DNA of 64,000 nucleotides. Source: VXNE01 sp965261535. GTDB lineage: Bacteria > Pseudomonadota > Gammaproteobacteria > Pseudomonadales > Azotimanducaceae. The stretch spans positions 3,410,001 to 3,474,000 of the forward strand of contig OZ253469.1 of the NCBI GenBank assembly GCA_965261535.1, read 5' to 3'. Position numbers and translations under genes: made by a program. Under the pieces are notes generated by a model that did no database searches, had not been told where the DNA came from, and saw only the letters and a list, made by a program, of their open reading frames with translations. How positions within the stretch are numbered: position 1 is the stretch's first letter; every line of letters begins with the position of its first letter. This document shows, in pieces, positions 42,928 through 52,436 of the stretch.

Positions 42928-43506
42928 GTGCGCTTTACCACTTCTTCAGTCGTTGGGCCCTTTTCCTCGCTCGCAATCCAGTGAACCGTGGATAGCAACT
43001 CCAGGCCGAACGGGGACTCGAACCCCTCCACGAGATCGGAGACTCTCTCAAAACGGGCTTGCGTGTCAGCTCTGTTCTGAAGAAATGTATGAGTATCCTC
43101 AAGCGCACCGGGGACCAGCTCCAACTCCTTGTCGGGTGCATCGCCACCATCGGCATAGCCCGATACAAGATGACCCTCGATTGCGCTCAGCACATGGCGA
43201 AGGTTTTCGGCATAAGGCCCAAAGCCCTTTGACGAACCTGAGTTTCAGAGGCTCTCCAGCAGCCTGCATGAAGTACATGAGTTTGTGGGCTTCCAGGAGC
43301 GTTACGAAGGGATCCAGCAAGCCGCGCAGATAACGGTCCATTAGTCCGACCAATGCCGCCCTCCCCGATGTCATTTCGGGGATATCACTTGATCGGTTTG
43401 CCCGCTCGTCTGCTGGCCCGCCGCCTGGCTCGAAAATGACGACTCTGACGCAGTCCAATTGTTCGAGAGTCTTTTGCAACATCCTACGCACCGCTGGCCA
43501 ATTCAC
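42837..43506 (-). pseudogene. darG: DarG antitoxin remnant
   Basis: The C-terminal part of DarG is readable in two frames. The first (43506 to ~43225) has FEPGGGPADE, MTSGRAALVGLMDRYLRGLL and EAHKLMYFMQAAGEPLKLRF; after a frameshift the second gives HVLSAIEGHLVSGYADGG, ESPFGLELLSTVHWIA and AWNKRKEQFS. The N-terminal macrodomain, which removes ADP-ribose from DNA, is missing: the sequence starts right after the DarT stop codon. The antitoxin is therefore inactive. Confidence 0.82.
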
Positions 43507-43516
43507 CCCTATCTGA

Positions 43517-43602
43517 TCAGTAGTACCAATCTCGCCTGACCTCTATTCGCGGTCGATGCGCGGCCAATGCCACCGCAGTCATGCGGAACCTGTCAACGAC
43601 TT
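43517..43602 (-). pseudogene. darT: DarT toxin, C-terminal piece beyond the IS
   Basis: A 28-codon end reading VVDRFRMTAVALAAHRPRIE then VRRDWYY and TGA at 43519-43517. This Pro-x-x-x-x-RRDWYY ending is typical for DarT. It lies directly at the left end of the IS3-family element and completes the toxin cut at 45157. Confidence 0.75.
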
Positions 43603-43623
43603 TGAGACACTGGCGATCACGAT

Positions 43624-44628
43624 TTACTGAGCAGTTTCTCCTGTTGTGGATGTCACGGGTGGATTGATCCAGACCGCTTCGGGAAGGGAGTCTGGTTTTG
43701 GGACGCCTCGAACGAAGCGTTCGGGATGACGCGTCCAGGCGGCTTGAAGGGTGCGCCCGCGCTGGTCCAGCACGCTCCGGGTTCGATGATGATGGACGTC
43801 GTCCGGGGTGAGCATCGCGATCCCGCCATGGCGATGCTCGGTGTTGTACCAGGGGAAGAACGTTCGGCAGAAGGCGATCGCGGCGGTGATGTCGTGGAAG
43901 CGCCCGGGGAAGCCGGGGTGGTACTTCAGGGTCTTGAACTGCGCCTCGGAGAACGGGTTGTCGTCGGACACCTGGGGGCGGCTCAGCGAGCGGGTCACGC
44001 CGAGATCGGCGAGCAGTTGCGCGGTGCACTTGCTGGTCATCGGCGCGCCGCGGTCGGAGTGCAGTGTGAGCACCCGGGGCTGGACGCCCTGTTTGTGGCA
44101 GGTCTCTTCGATGAGACGACCGGCCAGCGCCGAGTTCTCCCGGTCGGCCACCATCCAGCCGACCGCGTAGCGGCTGAAGATGTCGAGCACGACGTAGAGA
44201 TAGAAGTACGACCACTTCGTCGGCCCCAACAGCTTGGTGATGTCCCAGGACCAGGTCTGGTTCGGCGCCGTGGCCACCAGCTCGGGCTTGGCGTACCGGG
44301 GATGCTCACGCTGATTGCGCCGCTCCCGGACCGGCTGATCGGCGGCCAGGATCCGATACATCGTCCGCTCCGAGCACAGGTAGTGGCCTTCGTCGAGCAG
44401 CGTCGCCACGACTTCCGCCGGCGCGCGGTCCACGAAGCGTGGGCCGGCGAGCACATCGAGGACCTGCTCGCGCTCGGCTTCACATAGCGCCCGGGCGGGC
44501 GTTGGACGGGGCTGCTGGTGCCCGGGAGTTGACCTCCGGCGACGGTAGAAGGTCGCCCGCGACACGCCCAACGCCCGGCACGTCGGCACGACGCCGATCC
44601 GCACCGCAAGCGGTTGGGCGGCCATCAG
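43624..44628 (-). CDS. IS3-family transposase orfB
   Basis: A 334-aa integrase-type transposase started at ATG 44628, which overlaps the orfA stop (TGATG). It has an HTH-like N-terminus (ALGVSRATFYRRRR) and the rve core with catalytic residues in SWDITKLLGP (Asp), TLHSDRGAPM (Asp) and DDNPFSEAQFKTLKYHP (Glu), followed by YNTEHRHGGIAMLTPDD. A longer frame to 44847 overlaps orfA and could be made by frameshifting. It seems intact. Confidence 0.9.
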   Translation of the reverse strand: MMAAQPLAVRIGVVPTCRALGVSRATFYRRRRSTPGHQQPRPTPARALCEAEREQVLDVLAGPRFVDRAPAEVVATLLDEGHYLCSERTMYRILAADQPVRERRNQREHPRYAKPELVATAPNQTWSWDITKLLGPTKWSYFYLYVVLDIFSRYAVGWMVADRENSALAGRLIEETCHKQGVQPRVLTLHSDRGAPMTSKCTAQLLADLGVTRSLSRPQVSDDNPFSEAQFKTLKYHPGFPGRFHDITAAIAFCRTFFPWYNTEHRHGGIAMLTPDDVHHHRTRSVLDQRGRTLQAAWTRHPERFVRGVPKPDSLPEAVWINPPVTSTTGETAQ

Positions 44629-45107
44629 GAGCGCGTTCCGCGTTCGAGGTTCAATCCCAGCAGCCCGGCAACTTTTCCCTGCACGTCCAGGATCGTGTGC
44701 GCGGTGTGCAACTCGTGCTCCAGACGAGCCACTTGCGCCTCGAGCGCGCGCACCTTCGCGTCCAGCGGGTTGCGTTCGGCCGGTTTCGCGCCGCGCTTCT
44801 TCGAGGCCAACTCCCGCAGCGAGCCCTTGCGCCGCGCCTTGCGCCAAGCCGTCAGATGCGAGCTGTACAGCCCCTCGCGGCGAAGCAGCCGACCCACCTC
44901 GCCGCGCCGCGCGCAGCGCTCCGCCTCCTCGATGATCCGCAGCCGATACTGCGCGCTGAACTGGCGCCGCTTCGGCTTGGCCACGACCTCCGGGTCAGGC
45001 CCCGGTCTTGGGCGCCCGGCCCTGGGGGCCTCGTCGCTACGCTCCTCAGCCCCCAGGGCCGAATAGGAAACCTCATTCAATGTCATCGCGTCTCTCTCTG
45101 CGGTCAT
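44625..45107 (-). CDS. IS3-family orfA
   Basis: A 160-aa helix-turn-helix protein: KRRQFSAQYRLRIIEEAERC then LLRREGLYSSHLTAWRKAR, followed by a leucine-zipper-like helix (AKVRALEAQVARLEHEL). It binds the IS ends and pairs with orfB. Confidence 0.88.
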   Translation of the reverse strand: MTAERDAMTLNEVSYSALGAEERSDEAPRAGRPRPGPDPEVVAKPKRRQFSAQYRLRIIEEAERCARRGEVGRLLRREGLYSSHLTAWRKARRKGSLRELASKKRGAKPAERNPLDAKVRALEAQVARLEHELHTAHTILDVQGKVAGLLGLNLERGTRS

Positions 45108-45156
45108 CGGTCTTCACCTCCACCACCCTACAGTAATTCTAAAGGTTGCCGGTGTC

Positions 45157-45640
45157 TCAGTCATGTTGGCAGAGAGGGATGGCGTTTTGGTAAGTCTGTT
45201 GCGACTTAACACCGATACGAGCGATTGCTTGCCAAGGGAACCGTTGCTCAATCAGGAATTCGGCTTGTTTCCCTTCCTTGCATCCCCGCCATTGACTGGC
45301 TTGCACCGCGTTCCAGTCGATCTCGTGCAAGTCGTTCAAGTCGGACCGATCTTCGAAATAATAGGCACCGGCATTCGAAAGCGTGAATGCCCAACGTAAA
45401 CCATGCTTTTGTGCCCCGGTAATCGTCTGCTGAAGATCCGCTTCGAGATGAACAATGGGGTCTTGTCCGCCCCGAAATTAATTCCGGGAGGTTGGCTTGG
45501 TGGATCACGTAGAGCATGACGGATCGCGGGCAAAAGTAAAATGGGACGCGCTCCCCCACAAAGACATCCGAGTGGCTGCTGAGTCGCACATCCAATTGCG
45601 TCGCGACATCGCGTCGCTTGACAGACGCGCGCGCTTGCGG
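45157..45640 (-). pseudogene. darT: DarT DNA ADP-ribosyltransferase toxin, broken
   Basis: The main body of DarT reads on the minus strand: FVGERVPFYFCPRSVMLYVI, then after a one-base shift near 45485 GGQDPIVHLEADLQQTITGA, WAFTLSNAGAYYFEDRSDL, and IDWNAVQASQW with KQAEFLIEQRFPWQAIARIG. DarT adds ADP-ribose to thymidine in single-stranded DNA. The N-terminus is missing, the frame is shifted, and the IS3 element splits off the last 28 residues, so the toxin is dead. Confidence 0.83.
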
Positions 45641-45681
45641 GGAGCATCCCGCGCTCAATCCGCGCACCTCAAGGAACCTGT

Positions 45682-47139
45682 TTGAACCGTTTGACCGCCA
45701 CGGCGCGACGAGTCGCTGTCGGGTCGCTGTTGCTCTACGCGCTTTGTCCGCGGGCAGCGGTCGACTTCGAACCCTGCGTCCTGACCGCCATCGGAGAACG
45801 CGACGAAGCGGCGGCCGAGTGCGGCACGCTGGAGGTGCCGCTGGATCCCGGCAAGCCGGATGGCGAACGCATCGAGCTGTTCGTGGCACGGATTTCAGCG
45901 CTGGCGGGTACCCCGGAGCCCGATCCGTTCACGCTGATCGCGGGCGGCCCTGGCCAGGCTTCGACGACTTTCTATGCGCAGATGAAGTGGGCGTTTGCAA
46001 GGATCCGTCGAACGCGCGATATCGTGCTGGTCGACCAACGGGGCACCGGGTTGTCCACGCCCCTGCGCTGCGAAAACATCGAACTTGACGATGTCTTTCT
46101 CGATGCGACGACGTTTGGTCGCCTTGGCGCCGAATGCGTCGACGGGTTGTCGCACGATCCGGCCTTCTTCACGACAAGCGCGGCGGTGCGCGACCTCGAG
46201 TTGATGCGTGAAACGCTTGGCTATCCGTCGCTGAACATCTACGGAATCTCCTACGGTACGCGGGTTGCCCAGCACTACGTCAAGCGGTATCCGGAACATG
46301 CGCGCAGCGTCGTCCTGGATGGCGTCGTGCCGCCGAGTCTCGCCATTGGACCGGGTGCCGCAATCGATGCGCAACGCGCGCTGGACAGGTTGCTCGCGCG
46401 TTGCGAGGCGATGCCCGCCTGCGCGGAGCAGTATCCCGATTTGGGCGATCGTTTCGGGGAATTGTTGTCGCGCCTGAAAGTATCGCCGCCGACAATTGTG
46501 GTGGCGCATCCCAGGACGGGTGCCCCCACGACATTGACCCTGACCGACGACCTGGCGGCCGGCATGGTGCGTTTGCTCACGTACGCGCCGCAGACGGCGT
46601 CACTGATTCCGGCGGTGGTGCGCGCGGCCGCGGCAGGCGACTACGGGCCGCTGGCGGCGCAAGTGCTGATGGTGGGCGAGGATGTCCACGGCGCCATCAG
46701 CTATGGAATGCATTTCGCCGTCGTATGTACGGAAGACGTGCCGTTCTGGGGCCGGGTGGACCGGGCGGCCCTGGAGGAGACTTATCTCGGTCCGGTCCAG
46801 ATTGACGCGCTGGGGCAAATCTGCGAATCCTGGCCCCGGGGATACATCGACGACGACTTCTCCAGCCCGTTGGAAACCGCCGTGCCCGTGATTCTGCTTT
46901 CGGGCCAAGACGATCCCGTGACGCCGCCGTACTACGCCGAGACGTCGGTGGGAGGCCTGACCAATTATCGGCATGTGACGCTGCCGCATCAGGCCCACGG
47001 GCAGCTCACGACCGGTTGCGTGCCTCGCCTGTTGGCTGCGTTTGTCGATAGTGCCGACCCGGCGGTATTCGACGATCCCTGTCTGAAAGCGGTTGACGGA
47101 TTCCCGATCTTCACCTCACGCATGGGACCGCCGCCATGA
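45682..47139 (+). CDS. exported alpha/beta hydrolase (TAP-like, tripeptidyl/prolyl aminopeptidase type)
   Basis: A 485-aa protein with an N-terminal signal peptide (VAVGSLLLYALCPRAA). The alpha/beta hydrolase core shows TLIAGGPGQAST (oxyanion), IVLVDQRGTGLS, the nucleophile GISYGT, acidic LLSGQDDPVTPP and His in PHQAHGQ, the layout of TAP-like peptidases. The TTG start follows an AAGGA ribosome site. Its stop overlaps the ABC ATPase start (ATGA), so it is the first gene of a three-gene operon. Confidence 0.87.
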   Translation: MNRLTATARRVAVGSLLLYALCPRAAVDFEPCVLTAIGERDEAAAECGTLEVPLDPGKPDGERIELFVARISALAGTPEPDPFTLIAGGPGQASTTFYAQMKWAFARIRRTRDIVLVDQRGTGLSTPLRCENIELDDVFLDATTFGRLGAECVDGLSHDPAFFTTSAAVRDLELMRETLGYPSLNIYGISYGTRVAQHYVKRYPEHARSVVLDGVVPPSLAIGPGAAIDAQRALDRLLARCEAMPACAEQYPDLGDRFGELLSRLKVSPPTIVVAHPRTGAPTTLTLTDDLAAGMVRLLTYAPQTASLIPAVVRAAAAGDYGPLAAQVLMVGEDVHGAISYGMHFAVVCTEDVPFWGRVDRAALEETYLGPVQIDALGQICESWPRGYIDDDFSSPLETAVPVILLSGQDDPVTPPYYAETSVGGLTNYRHVTLPHQAHGQLTTGCVPRLLAAFVDSADPAVFDDPCLKAVDGFPIFTSRMGPPP

Positions 47140-47867
47140 TCGAGGCCGAGGGCCTGACGAAGCGTTTCCGCGATGTCGCCGCCATGGATGGCGTCAGCTT
47201 CCGCGCGAACGACGGACGCGTCACGGGCCTGGTTGGCCCGAACGGTGCCGGCAAGTCGACCACGCTGCGCGTGCTTTGCACGGTCATCAAGGCCGACGGC
47301 GGCCACGCCCGCGTGGACGGCGTGAATGTGGCGGCGGAGCCGCTGGCCGTCCGCCGACAGATCGGCGCGCTGCCCCATCTTTCGGGGTTGTATCCAAATC
47401 TGACCGCACGCGAGAACATCGCCTATTACGCTGCGATGCAGGGAATGCCCCGTCGCGAGGCACGCAAAGCCACCAGCACCGTGATCGACAGGCTCGGCAT
47501 CGGCGACCTCTCGGATCGACGCGCCAAGGGTTTTTCACATGGTCAGCGCATTCGTGTCGCGCTCGGGCGCGCGTTGGTCCATCGGCCCCAGAACGTCATC
47601 CTGGACGAACCGACCAACGGTCTCGATGTCGTGGCCGCCCGCGGCCTGCGCGAAGTGATCCTCGACCTCAAGCGAGATGGCCGCTGCGTCCTGTTCTCGA
47701 GTCACGTCATGCCGGAAGTCGCGCTGCTGTGCGACGATCTGGTGATCATTTCCGATGGGCGCGTCGCCCTATCGGGGACACCTGACGAAATTCGCCGCAA
47801 GACGCGTTGCGATGATCTCGAAGACGCGTTCGTTGCCGCGATCAGCCCGGAAGGGGAAATGGGTTGA
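47136..47867 (+). CDS. natA: ABC transporter ATP-binding protein, NatA-type
   Basis: A 243-aa ATPase: Walker A LVGPNGAGKST, signature FSHGQR in place of LSGGQ, Walker B VILDEPTNGLD and switch His in LFSSHVM. It resembles NatA of Na+ or drug exporters (Type V ABC). It overlaps both neighbours by four bases. The name reflects similarity only. Confidence 0.85.
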   Translation: MIEAEGLTKRFRDVAAMDGVSFRANDGRVTGLVGPNGAGKSTTLRVLCTVIKADGGHARVDGVNVAAEPLAVRRQIGALPHLSGLYPNLTARENIAYYAAMQGMPRREARKATSTVIDRLGIGDLSDRRAKGFSHGQRIRVALGRALVHRPQNVILDEPTNGLDVVAARGLREVILDLKRDGRCVLFSSHVMPEVALLCDDLVIISDGRVALSGTPDEIRRKTRCDDLEDAFVAAISPEGEMG

Positions 47868-49042
47868 AAGCGATCCTCACCGTGCTCACGAAGGAAGTTC
47901 GCGACACGCTGCGCGATCGCCGTGCGGTGATTTCGAGCCTGTCGGGCGCTCTGTTCGGTCCCGTATTGTTTGCCGTCATGATGAACTTCGCCGTCGAGCG
48001 TACGATCGACGAAGGCGAGAGTGCGATCGGGATTCCCGTCCTGAACGCTGCCGACGCACCCAATCTCGTCGCCTACCTCGCCCAGCACCTGATCGATGCC
48101 GATGCAACCGCCTTCGATAGTCGCGAGGAGTTGCGGGAGTCTGTGCGGCGCGGTGAAACCGATGTTGGCCTCGTCATCGACGAAAAGTTCGGCGCGGCCC
48201 TCGGCGATGGGGACGCGGCTCGGGTATGGGTCGTGTCCGACGGCGGGAACGCCTCGGCGCAAACCGCCGTGGCGCGAGTTCGCGGAGCGCTCCGCACGTA
48301 CAGCCGACTGGTGGGTGCGTTACGTTTGCAGTTGCGCGGCGTGGACCCTGCCGTTTCCCGCCCGCTTGCGGTTCTCGACGACGACGTGTCGACCCCATCG
48401 GGACGTTCGGTGCTGCTCCTGGGGGCGTTCACGTACTTCCTGCTCTTCTCCTGCCTGCTCGGCGGCGTGCATGTGGCGGTCGACTCCACTGCGGGAGAGC
48501 GCGAACGCGGCTCGCTCGAACCGCTGCTCACGCTGCCGGTCGCGCGAGGCGCCCTGGTCGCGGGAAAATTCGCGGCGACGGCCTTTTTCATGGCTGTCGC
48601 GCTCAGCATCGGCATCGCGGCGTTCACGGTTGCGGTGGACTACCTGCCGCTAGCCGAGGTAGGCATGGACGCGGACCTCGGATTGGCGGAGTGCGCGCTG
48701 GCGTTTGTCGTACTCGTTCCCATCGCCGTCCTGGGTGCGGGCCTCCTGAACGCCGTGGCCGCGTTTACCAAGAGCTTCAAGGAAGCGCAGAGCTACACCG
48801 GCATCGCCATGCTGCTGCCCACGCTGCCGATCATCCTGGTCGTCCTGAACCCGATGCAACCCACCATCCCGATGATGCTGGTGCCGAGCTTGTCTCAACA
48901 CCTCCTGATCACGAACATTGTCAAAGCCCAATCGATCGACCCCGTCTACTTCGCCGTATCCGCCACCAGCACGGTGGTGATCGGCGCATTGTTCGGTCTG
49001 CTGGCGATCTGGCGCTATCGCAGCGAGAAGCTGTTGGTGTAG
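47864..49042 (+). CDS. natB: ABC-2 permease, NatB-type
   Basis: A 392-aa permease with an N-terminal helix, a large periplasmic domain (about 45-180) and about five C-terminal helices (SVLLLGAFTYFLLFSCLLGG, FFMAVALSIGIAAFTVAV, MLLPTLPIILVVLNPMQPT). It contains ERERGSLEPLLTLP, the conserved motif of this exporter group. The TTG start overlaps natA (TTGA). With NatA it should form an exporter, perhaps functionally tied to the secreted hydrolase. Confidence 0.86.
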   Translation: MKAILTVLTKEVRDTLRDRRAVISSLSGALFGPVLFAVMMNFAVERTIDEGESAIGIPVLNAADAPNLVAYLAQHLIDADATAFDSREELRESVRRGETDVGLVIDEKFGAALGDGDAARVWVVSDGGNASAQTAVARVRGALRTYSRLVGALRLQLRGVDPAVSRPLAVLDDDVSTPSGRSVLLLGAFTYFLLFSCLLGGVHVAVDSTAGERERGSLEPLLTLPVARGALVAGKFAATAFFMAVALSIGIAAFTVAVDYLPLAEVGMDADLGLAECALAFVVLVPIAVLGAGLLNAVAAFTKSFKEAQSYTGIAMLLPTLPIILVVLNPMQPTIPMMLVPSLSQHLLITNIVKAQSIDPVYFAVSATSTVVIGALFGLLAIWRYRSEKLLV

Positions 49043-49082
49043 TGCCGTCGTCGCTGCTTCCGGCGGCAAACTCGAAGCACAA

Positions 49083-49301
49083 TCACCGCTTCGCGAGGTG
49101 GGCAAGCACTTCTGATCGTTGGTCGAGAATCGACTGAGTCAGCTCCGATACTCTGGCGTCGTCCATTGTGTCGAAGGCCAAGGACTCGACCGGGACGTAG
49201 TACCCTTCCACCTTGCCATTGCGCAAGATGCCTGTCGGTTTCTTTGCGTCGAGAATTCGACTTGCCTGTTGCTTGAACTCGGTCATGGTCACGTAACGCA
49301 T
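49083..49301 (-). CDS. orphan Phd/StbD-type antitoxin
   Basis: A 72-aa protein (TMTEFKQQASRILDAKKPTG, then NGKVEGYYVPVES) of the Phd/RelB/StbD antitoxin group. No toxin frame lies next to it; downstream on its strand is the end of natB. It may be a leftover antitoxin or act in trans. Confidence 0.7.
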   Translation of the reverse strand: MRYVTMTEFKQQASRILDAKKPTGILRNGKVEGYYVPVESLAFDTMDDARVSELTQSILDQRSEVLAHLAKR

Positions 49302-49547
49302 GGGAGTCCCAAGTCCTGATATCGATGCCGAATGGTGGCACCGATATCAGTTCTCTTCAAACCACCTTGTTTGCGGGTTGGCAAGCGAAGGGACGTGAAC
49401 GCACTCCTTCCTCGACGCCCTGGATGGCAACCGGTGAGCGACAAACTACTGAATCGGGCTGCAACTGAAACGGCGGCATGTCATCGCCAATTTCGCGGTG
49501 GGCGGTGCGCGCGTTACCATTTGAACTTGCCCTGATGTTGGATTGAT

Positions 49548-51110
49548 TTGAACACAAGGCTACGGGTTGAAAGGGCGCTATTGAGCGTCTCCGACAAGAC
49601 CGGAGTTGTCGAGTTGGCGCGCGCGCTCACTGGCTTCGGCATCGAACTGCTTTCCACCGGCGGCACGCGGGCGGCACTTGCTGCTGCGGGCATCGAGGCG
49701 ACGGAAATCGCGGACTACACGGGCTTCCCGGAAATCATGGAAGGCCGCGTAAAGACGCTGCATCCGAAGGTCCATGGCGGCATCCTCGGTCGGCGTGAAG
49801 ACGATGCTCAAGTGATGCGGGCGCGGGGAATTCCGCGCATCGATCTCGTGGTGGTGAACCTGTATCCGTTCGAGACGGTGGTGGCGCGGGAAGACTGCAC
49901 GCGCGAAGTCGTGATCGAAAATATCGACATAGGCGGTCCGGCGATGCTGCGCGCTGCCGCCAAGAACCATGCGGACGTGCTGGCCGTGGTCGATCCGGGC
50001 GACTATCCGTCGATCATCGATGCGCTGAACGGCGGCGGGACGACCTTGGCGCAACGCGCGCGCTTCGCCGCCAAGGCCTTTGCCCACACCGCGCGCTACG
50101 ATGCGGTGATCGCCGACTACTTCGCCCATGATCCGGTGGCGGCGACAAAGGGCTTCCCGGAAACCCTGACTTTCGGCTTCACGAAGAAAAGCGATCTTCG
50201 CTACGGCGAGAATCCGCACCAGCGAGCGGCGTTTTATGCCGAAGCGAATCCGCCAGAGGGTTCCCTGGCGCGTTTGACGCAGATTCAGGGCAGGGCGCTT
50301 TCGTACAATAACCTGGCGGATACCGACGCCGCCCTGGAGTGCGTACGGGCGTTCGACGAACCCGCCTGCGTCATCGTCAAGCACGGCAATCCGTGTGGCG
50401 TCGCGGTAGCCGCCGATATCGGCATCGCCTACGCCCGCGCTTTCACCACCGATCCGACCTCGGCTTTTGGCGGGGTCATTGCCTTCAATCGGACGCTTGA
50501 TGCGCAAACCCTGGCGGCGGTGTTGAACAAACAGTTTGCGGAAGTGGTAGTGGCACCGCGGGTCGAGGCTGCCGCGGCGCAGGCTGCCAAGGCCAGGAAG
50601 AACCTGCGGTTGCTGGAGGTGGGAGACTTCGCGCAGGCGCCGGGGCGGCACGATCTGAAACGCGTCGGCGGCGGTGTGTTGGTCCAGGAATGGGATACCC
50701 GGTGTGTCGACGAAGCAGCCATCGAAACCGTGACAATGCGTACCCCGACCCCTCGGGAGATGTCCGATCTCATGTTCGCGTGGCGGGTGGCATGGTTCGT
50801 GAAGTCGAATGCCATCGTGTTTGCGCGCGACGGCGCCACGGTAGGTGTGGGCGCGGGACAGATGAGTCGTGTAGTCAGTGCGAGGATTGCCTCGATGAAG
50901 GCGCAGGACGAGGGCATTGCAGTGTCCGGGGCGGTAATGGCATCGGATGCGTTTTTCCCGTTTTCCGACGGTATCGACGCCGCGGCCGAGGCGGGTATTG
51001 TCGCCGTCATTCAGCCGGGCGGGTCCATCCGGGACGACGAGGTGATCGCCGCCGCCAACGAGCACGGTCTGGCGATGGTATTCACGTCGATTCGGCATTT
51101 CCGGCACTGA
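49548..51110 (+). CDS. purH: bifunctional AICAR transformylase/IMP cyclohydrolase
   Basis: The last two steps of IMP synthesis. The 520-aa length is normal. The N-terminal cyclohydrolase has LLSVSDKTGVVELA and LLSTGGTRAAL, KTLHPKVHGGIL; the C-terminal transformylase has LRYGENPHQRAAFY, CVIVKHGNPCGVA and FAWRVAWFVKSNAIV. The start is TTG without a strong ribosome site. purD follows after 13 bp. The upstream 49302-49547 holds no gene I can support. Confidence 0.95.
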   Translation: MNTRLRVERALLSVSDKTGVVELARALTGFGIELLSTGGTRAALAAAGIEATEIADYTGFPEIMEGRVKTLHPKVHGGILGRREDDAQVMRARGIPRIDLVVVNLYPFETVVAREDCTREVVIENIDIGGPAMLRAAAKNHADVLAVVDPGDYPSIIDALNGGGTTLAQRARFAAKAFAHTARYDAVIADYFAHDPVAATKGFPETLTFGFTKKSDLRYGENPHQRAAFYAEANPPEGSLARLTQIQGRALSYNNLADTDAALECVRAFDEPACVIVKHGNPCGVAVAADIGIAYARAFTTDPTSAFGGVIAFNRTLDAQTLAAVLNKQFAEVVVAPRVEAAAAQAAKARKNLRLLEVGDFAQAPGRHDLKRVGGGVLVQEWDTRCVDEAAIETVTMRTPTPREMSDLMFAWRVAWFVKSNAIVFARDGATVGVGAGQMSRVVSARIASMKAQDEGIAVSGAVMASDAFFPFSDGIDAAAEAGIVAVIQPGGSIRDDEVIAAANEHGLAMVFTSIRHFRH

Positions 51111-51123
51111 TCCGGGAGTCCGC

Positions 51124-52407
51124 ATGAATGTCCTGATCATCGGTGGCGGCGGACGAGAGCATGCCCTCGCCTGGTCGGCGGCGAGGTCGGAAGCGGTCGA
51201 GCGCGTCTATGTGGCGCCCGGCAACGCCGGCACGGCCGTGGAGCCGAAGGCGAAGAATATCGACATCAGCGTCGACGACTTCGGCGCGCTGGCTGACTTC
51301 GCTGCCAACAACGACTGCGCACTGACCATCGTTGGACCGGAGGCGCCCCTCGTCGACGGTGTGCGCGACTACTTCGACGCGCGCGGCCTCGACTGTTTCG
51401 GGTCATCGAAGGCGGCCGCGCGGCTGGAGGGATCGAAAGTCTTTACGAAGGAATTCCTCGTCCGCCACGGCATTCCGACGGCCCGCTACGAGTCCTTCAC
51501 CGAGCTTCGTGCGGCGCGGAACCATATCCGCCGCCACGGCGCGCCCATCGTCATCAAGGCGAGTGGGTTGGCTGCCGGGAAGGGCGTTACCGTCGCCTTC
51601 GAGGAGGACGAAGCCCTGGCCGCCGCCGAGGGCATGTTGGCGGGAGACAGATTCGGCGATGCCGGGCGGGAGATCGTCATCGAGGAGTATCTCGAAGGCG
51701 AGGAGGCGAGTTTCATATGCGTTACGGACGGCGAGAACGTGGTTCCGTTGGCGACGTCGCAGGACCACAAACCGCGCGACGACGGTGACCTGGGCCCCAA
51801 CACGGGAGGCATGGGCGCCTATTCGCCGGCGCCGGTGGTGACGCCGGATGTGCATGCCCGGATCATGAACGAGGTGATCCATCCCACAGTCAAGGCAATG
51901 GCCGCCGAGGGCGCGCCTTACCAAGGGTTTCTGTACGCCGGACTGATGGTCATGCCGGACGGGTCGGTCAAGGTCATCGAGTTCAACTGTCGCTTCGGAG
52001 ACCCGGAGGCGCAGCCCGTGTTGATGCGTCTCAAGAGCGACCTTGTCGCATTGTGCCGAGCCGCACTTGCGGGAGATCTTCGCGGCGCGGATCTGCGGTG
52101 GGACGCAAGGGTCGCCGTTGGCGTCGTCATGGCTGCGGGCGGATATCCGCTGGCCTATGAGAGCGGCCATGTCATCGCGGGTATCGATGACGCACTGCCG
52201 GATACCAAGGTCTTTCACGCGGGTACCGCGCTTGCGGGCGGTCGCATCGTCACCGCCGGCGGTCGCGTGCTGTGCGTAACCGCCTTGGGCGACTCCGTCA
52301 GCGCGGCGCGGACCTTGGCCTACGACCGCGTCGGAGGTATCGCCTGGAAGGATGCGTATTACAGAAAGGACATCGCATTTCGCGCAATAGATAGGGAAAA
52401 GGGCTGA
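51124..52407 (+). CDS. purD: phosphoribosylamine-glycine ligase
   Basis: Second step of purine synthesis: phosphoribosylamine plus glycine plus ATP gives GAR. The 427-aa ATP-grasp enzyme has VLIIGGGGREHALAW, IVGPEAPLVDG, IVIKASGLAAGKGV, EEYLEGEEASFI and FNCRFGDPEAQPV. Forms the usual purHD pair. Confidence 0.95.
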   Translation: MNVLIIGGGGREHALAWSAARSEAVERVYVAPGNAGTAVEPKAKNIDISVDDFGALADFAANNDCALTIVGPEAPLVDGVRDYFDARGLDCFGSSKAAARLEGSKVFTKEFLVRHGIPTARYESFTELRAARNHIRRHGAPIVIKASGLAAGKGVTVAFEEDEALAAAEGMLAGDRFGDAGREIVIEEYLEGEEASFICVTDGENVVPLATSQDHKPRDDGDLGPNTGGMGAYSPAPVVTPDVHARIMNEVIHPTVKAMAAEGAPYQGFLYAGLMVMPDGSVKVIEFNCRFGDPEAQPVLMRLKSDLVALCRAALAGDLRGADLRWDARVAVGVVMAAGGYPLAYESGHVIAGIDDALPDTKVFHAGTALAGGRIVTAGGRVLCVTALGDSVSAARTLAYDRVGGIAWKDAYYRKDIAFRAIDREKG

Positions 52408-52436
52408 CAGAGCACAGACCCGAGGTTTGAGAAGAT

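Larger units (their letters stand above)
43603..45159 (-). mobile_element. IS3-family insertion sequence inside darT
   Basis: A 1557-bp element with ends TGAGACACTGGCGATCACG (left) and, inverted, TGAGACACCGGCAACC (right, ending 45159); both also have a later TTACTG. It carries orfA and orfB on the minus strand. No clear target duplication is visible. The right end supplies the TGA that ends the broken darT frame. Confidence 0.85.

Noticed and set aside
49578..51140. Antisense frame of 520 codons across purH
   Set aside because: Shadow of an unmistakable purH gene.
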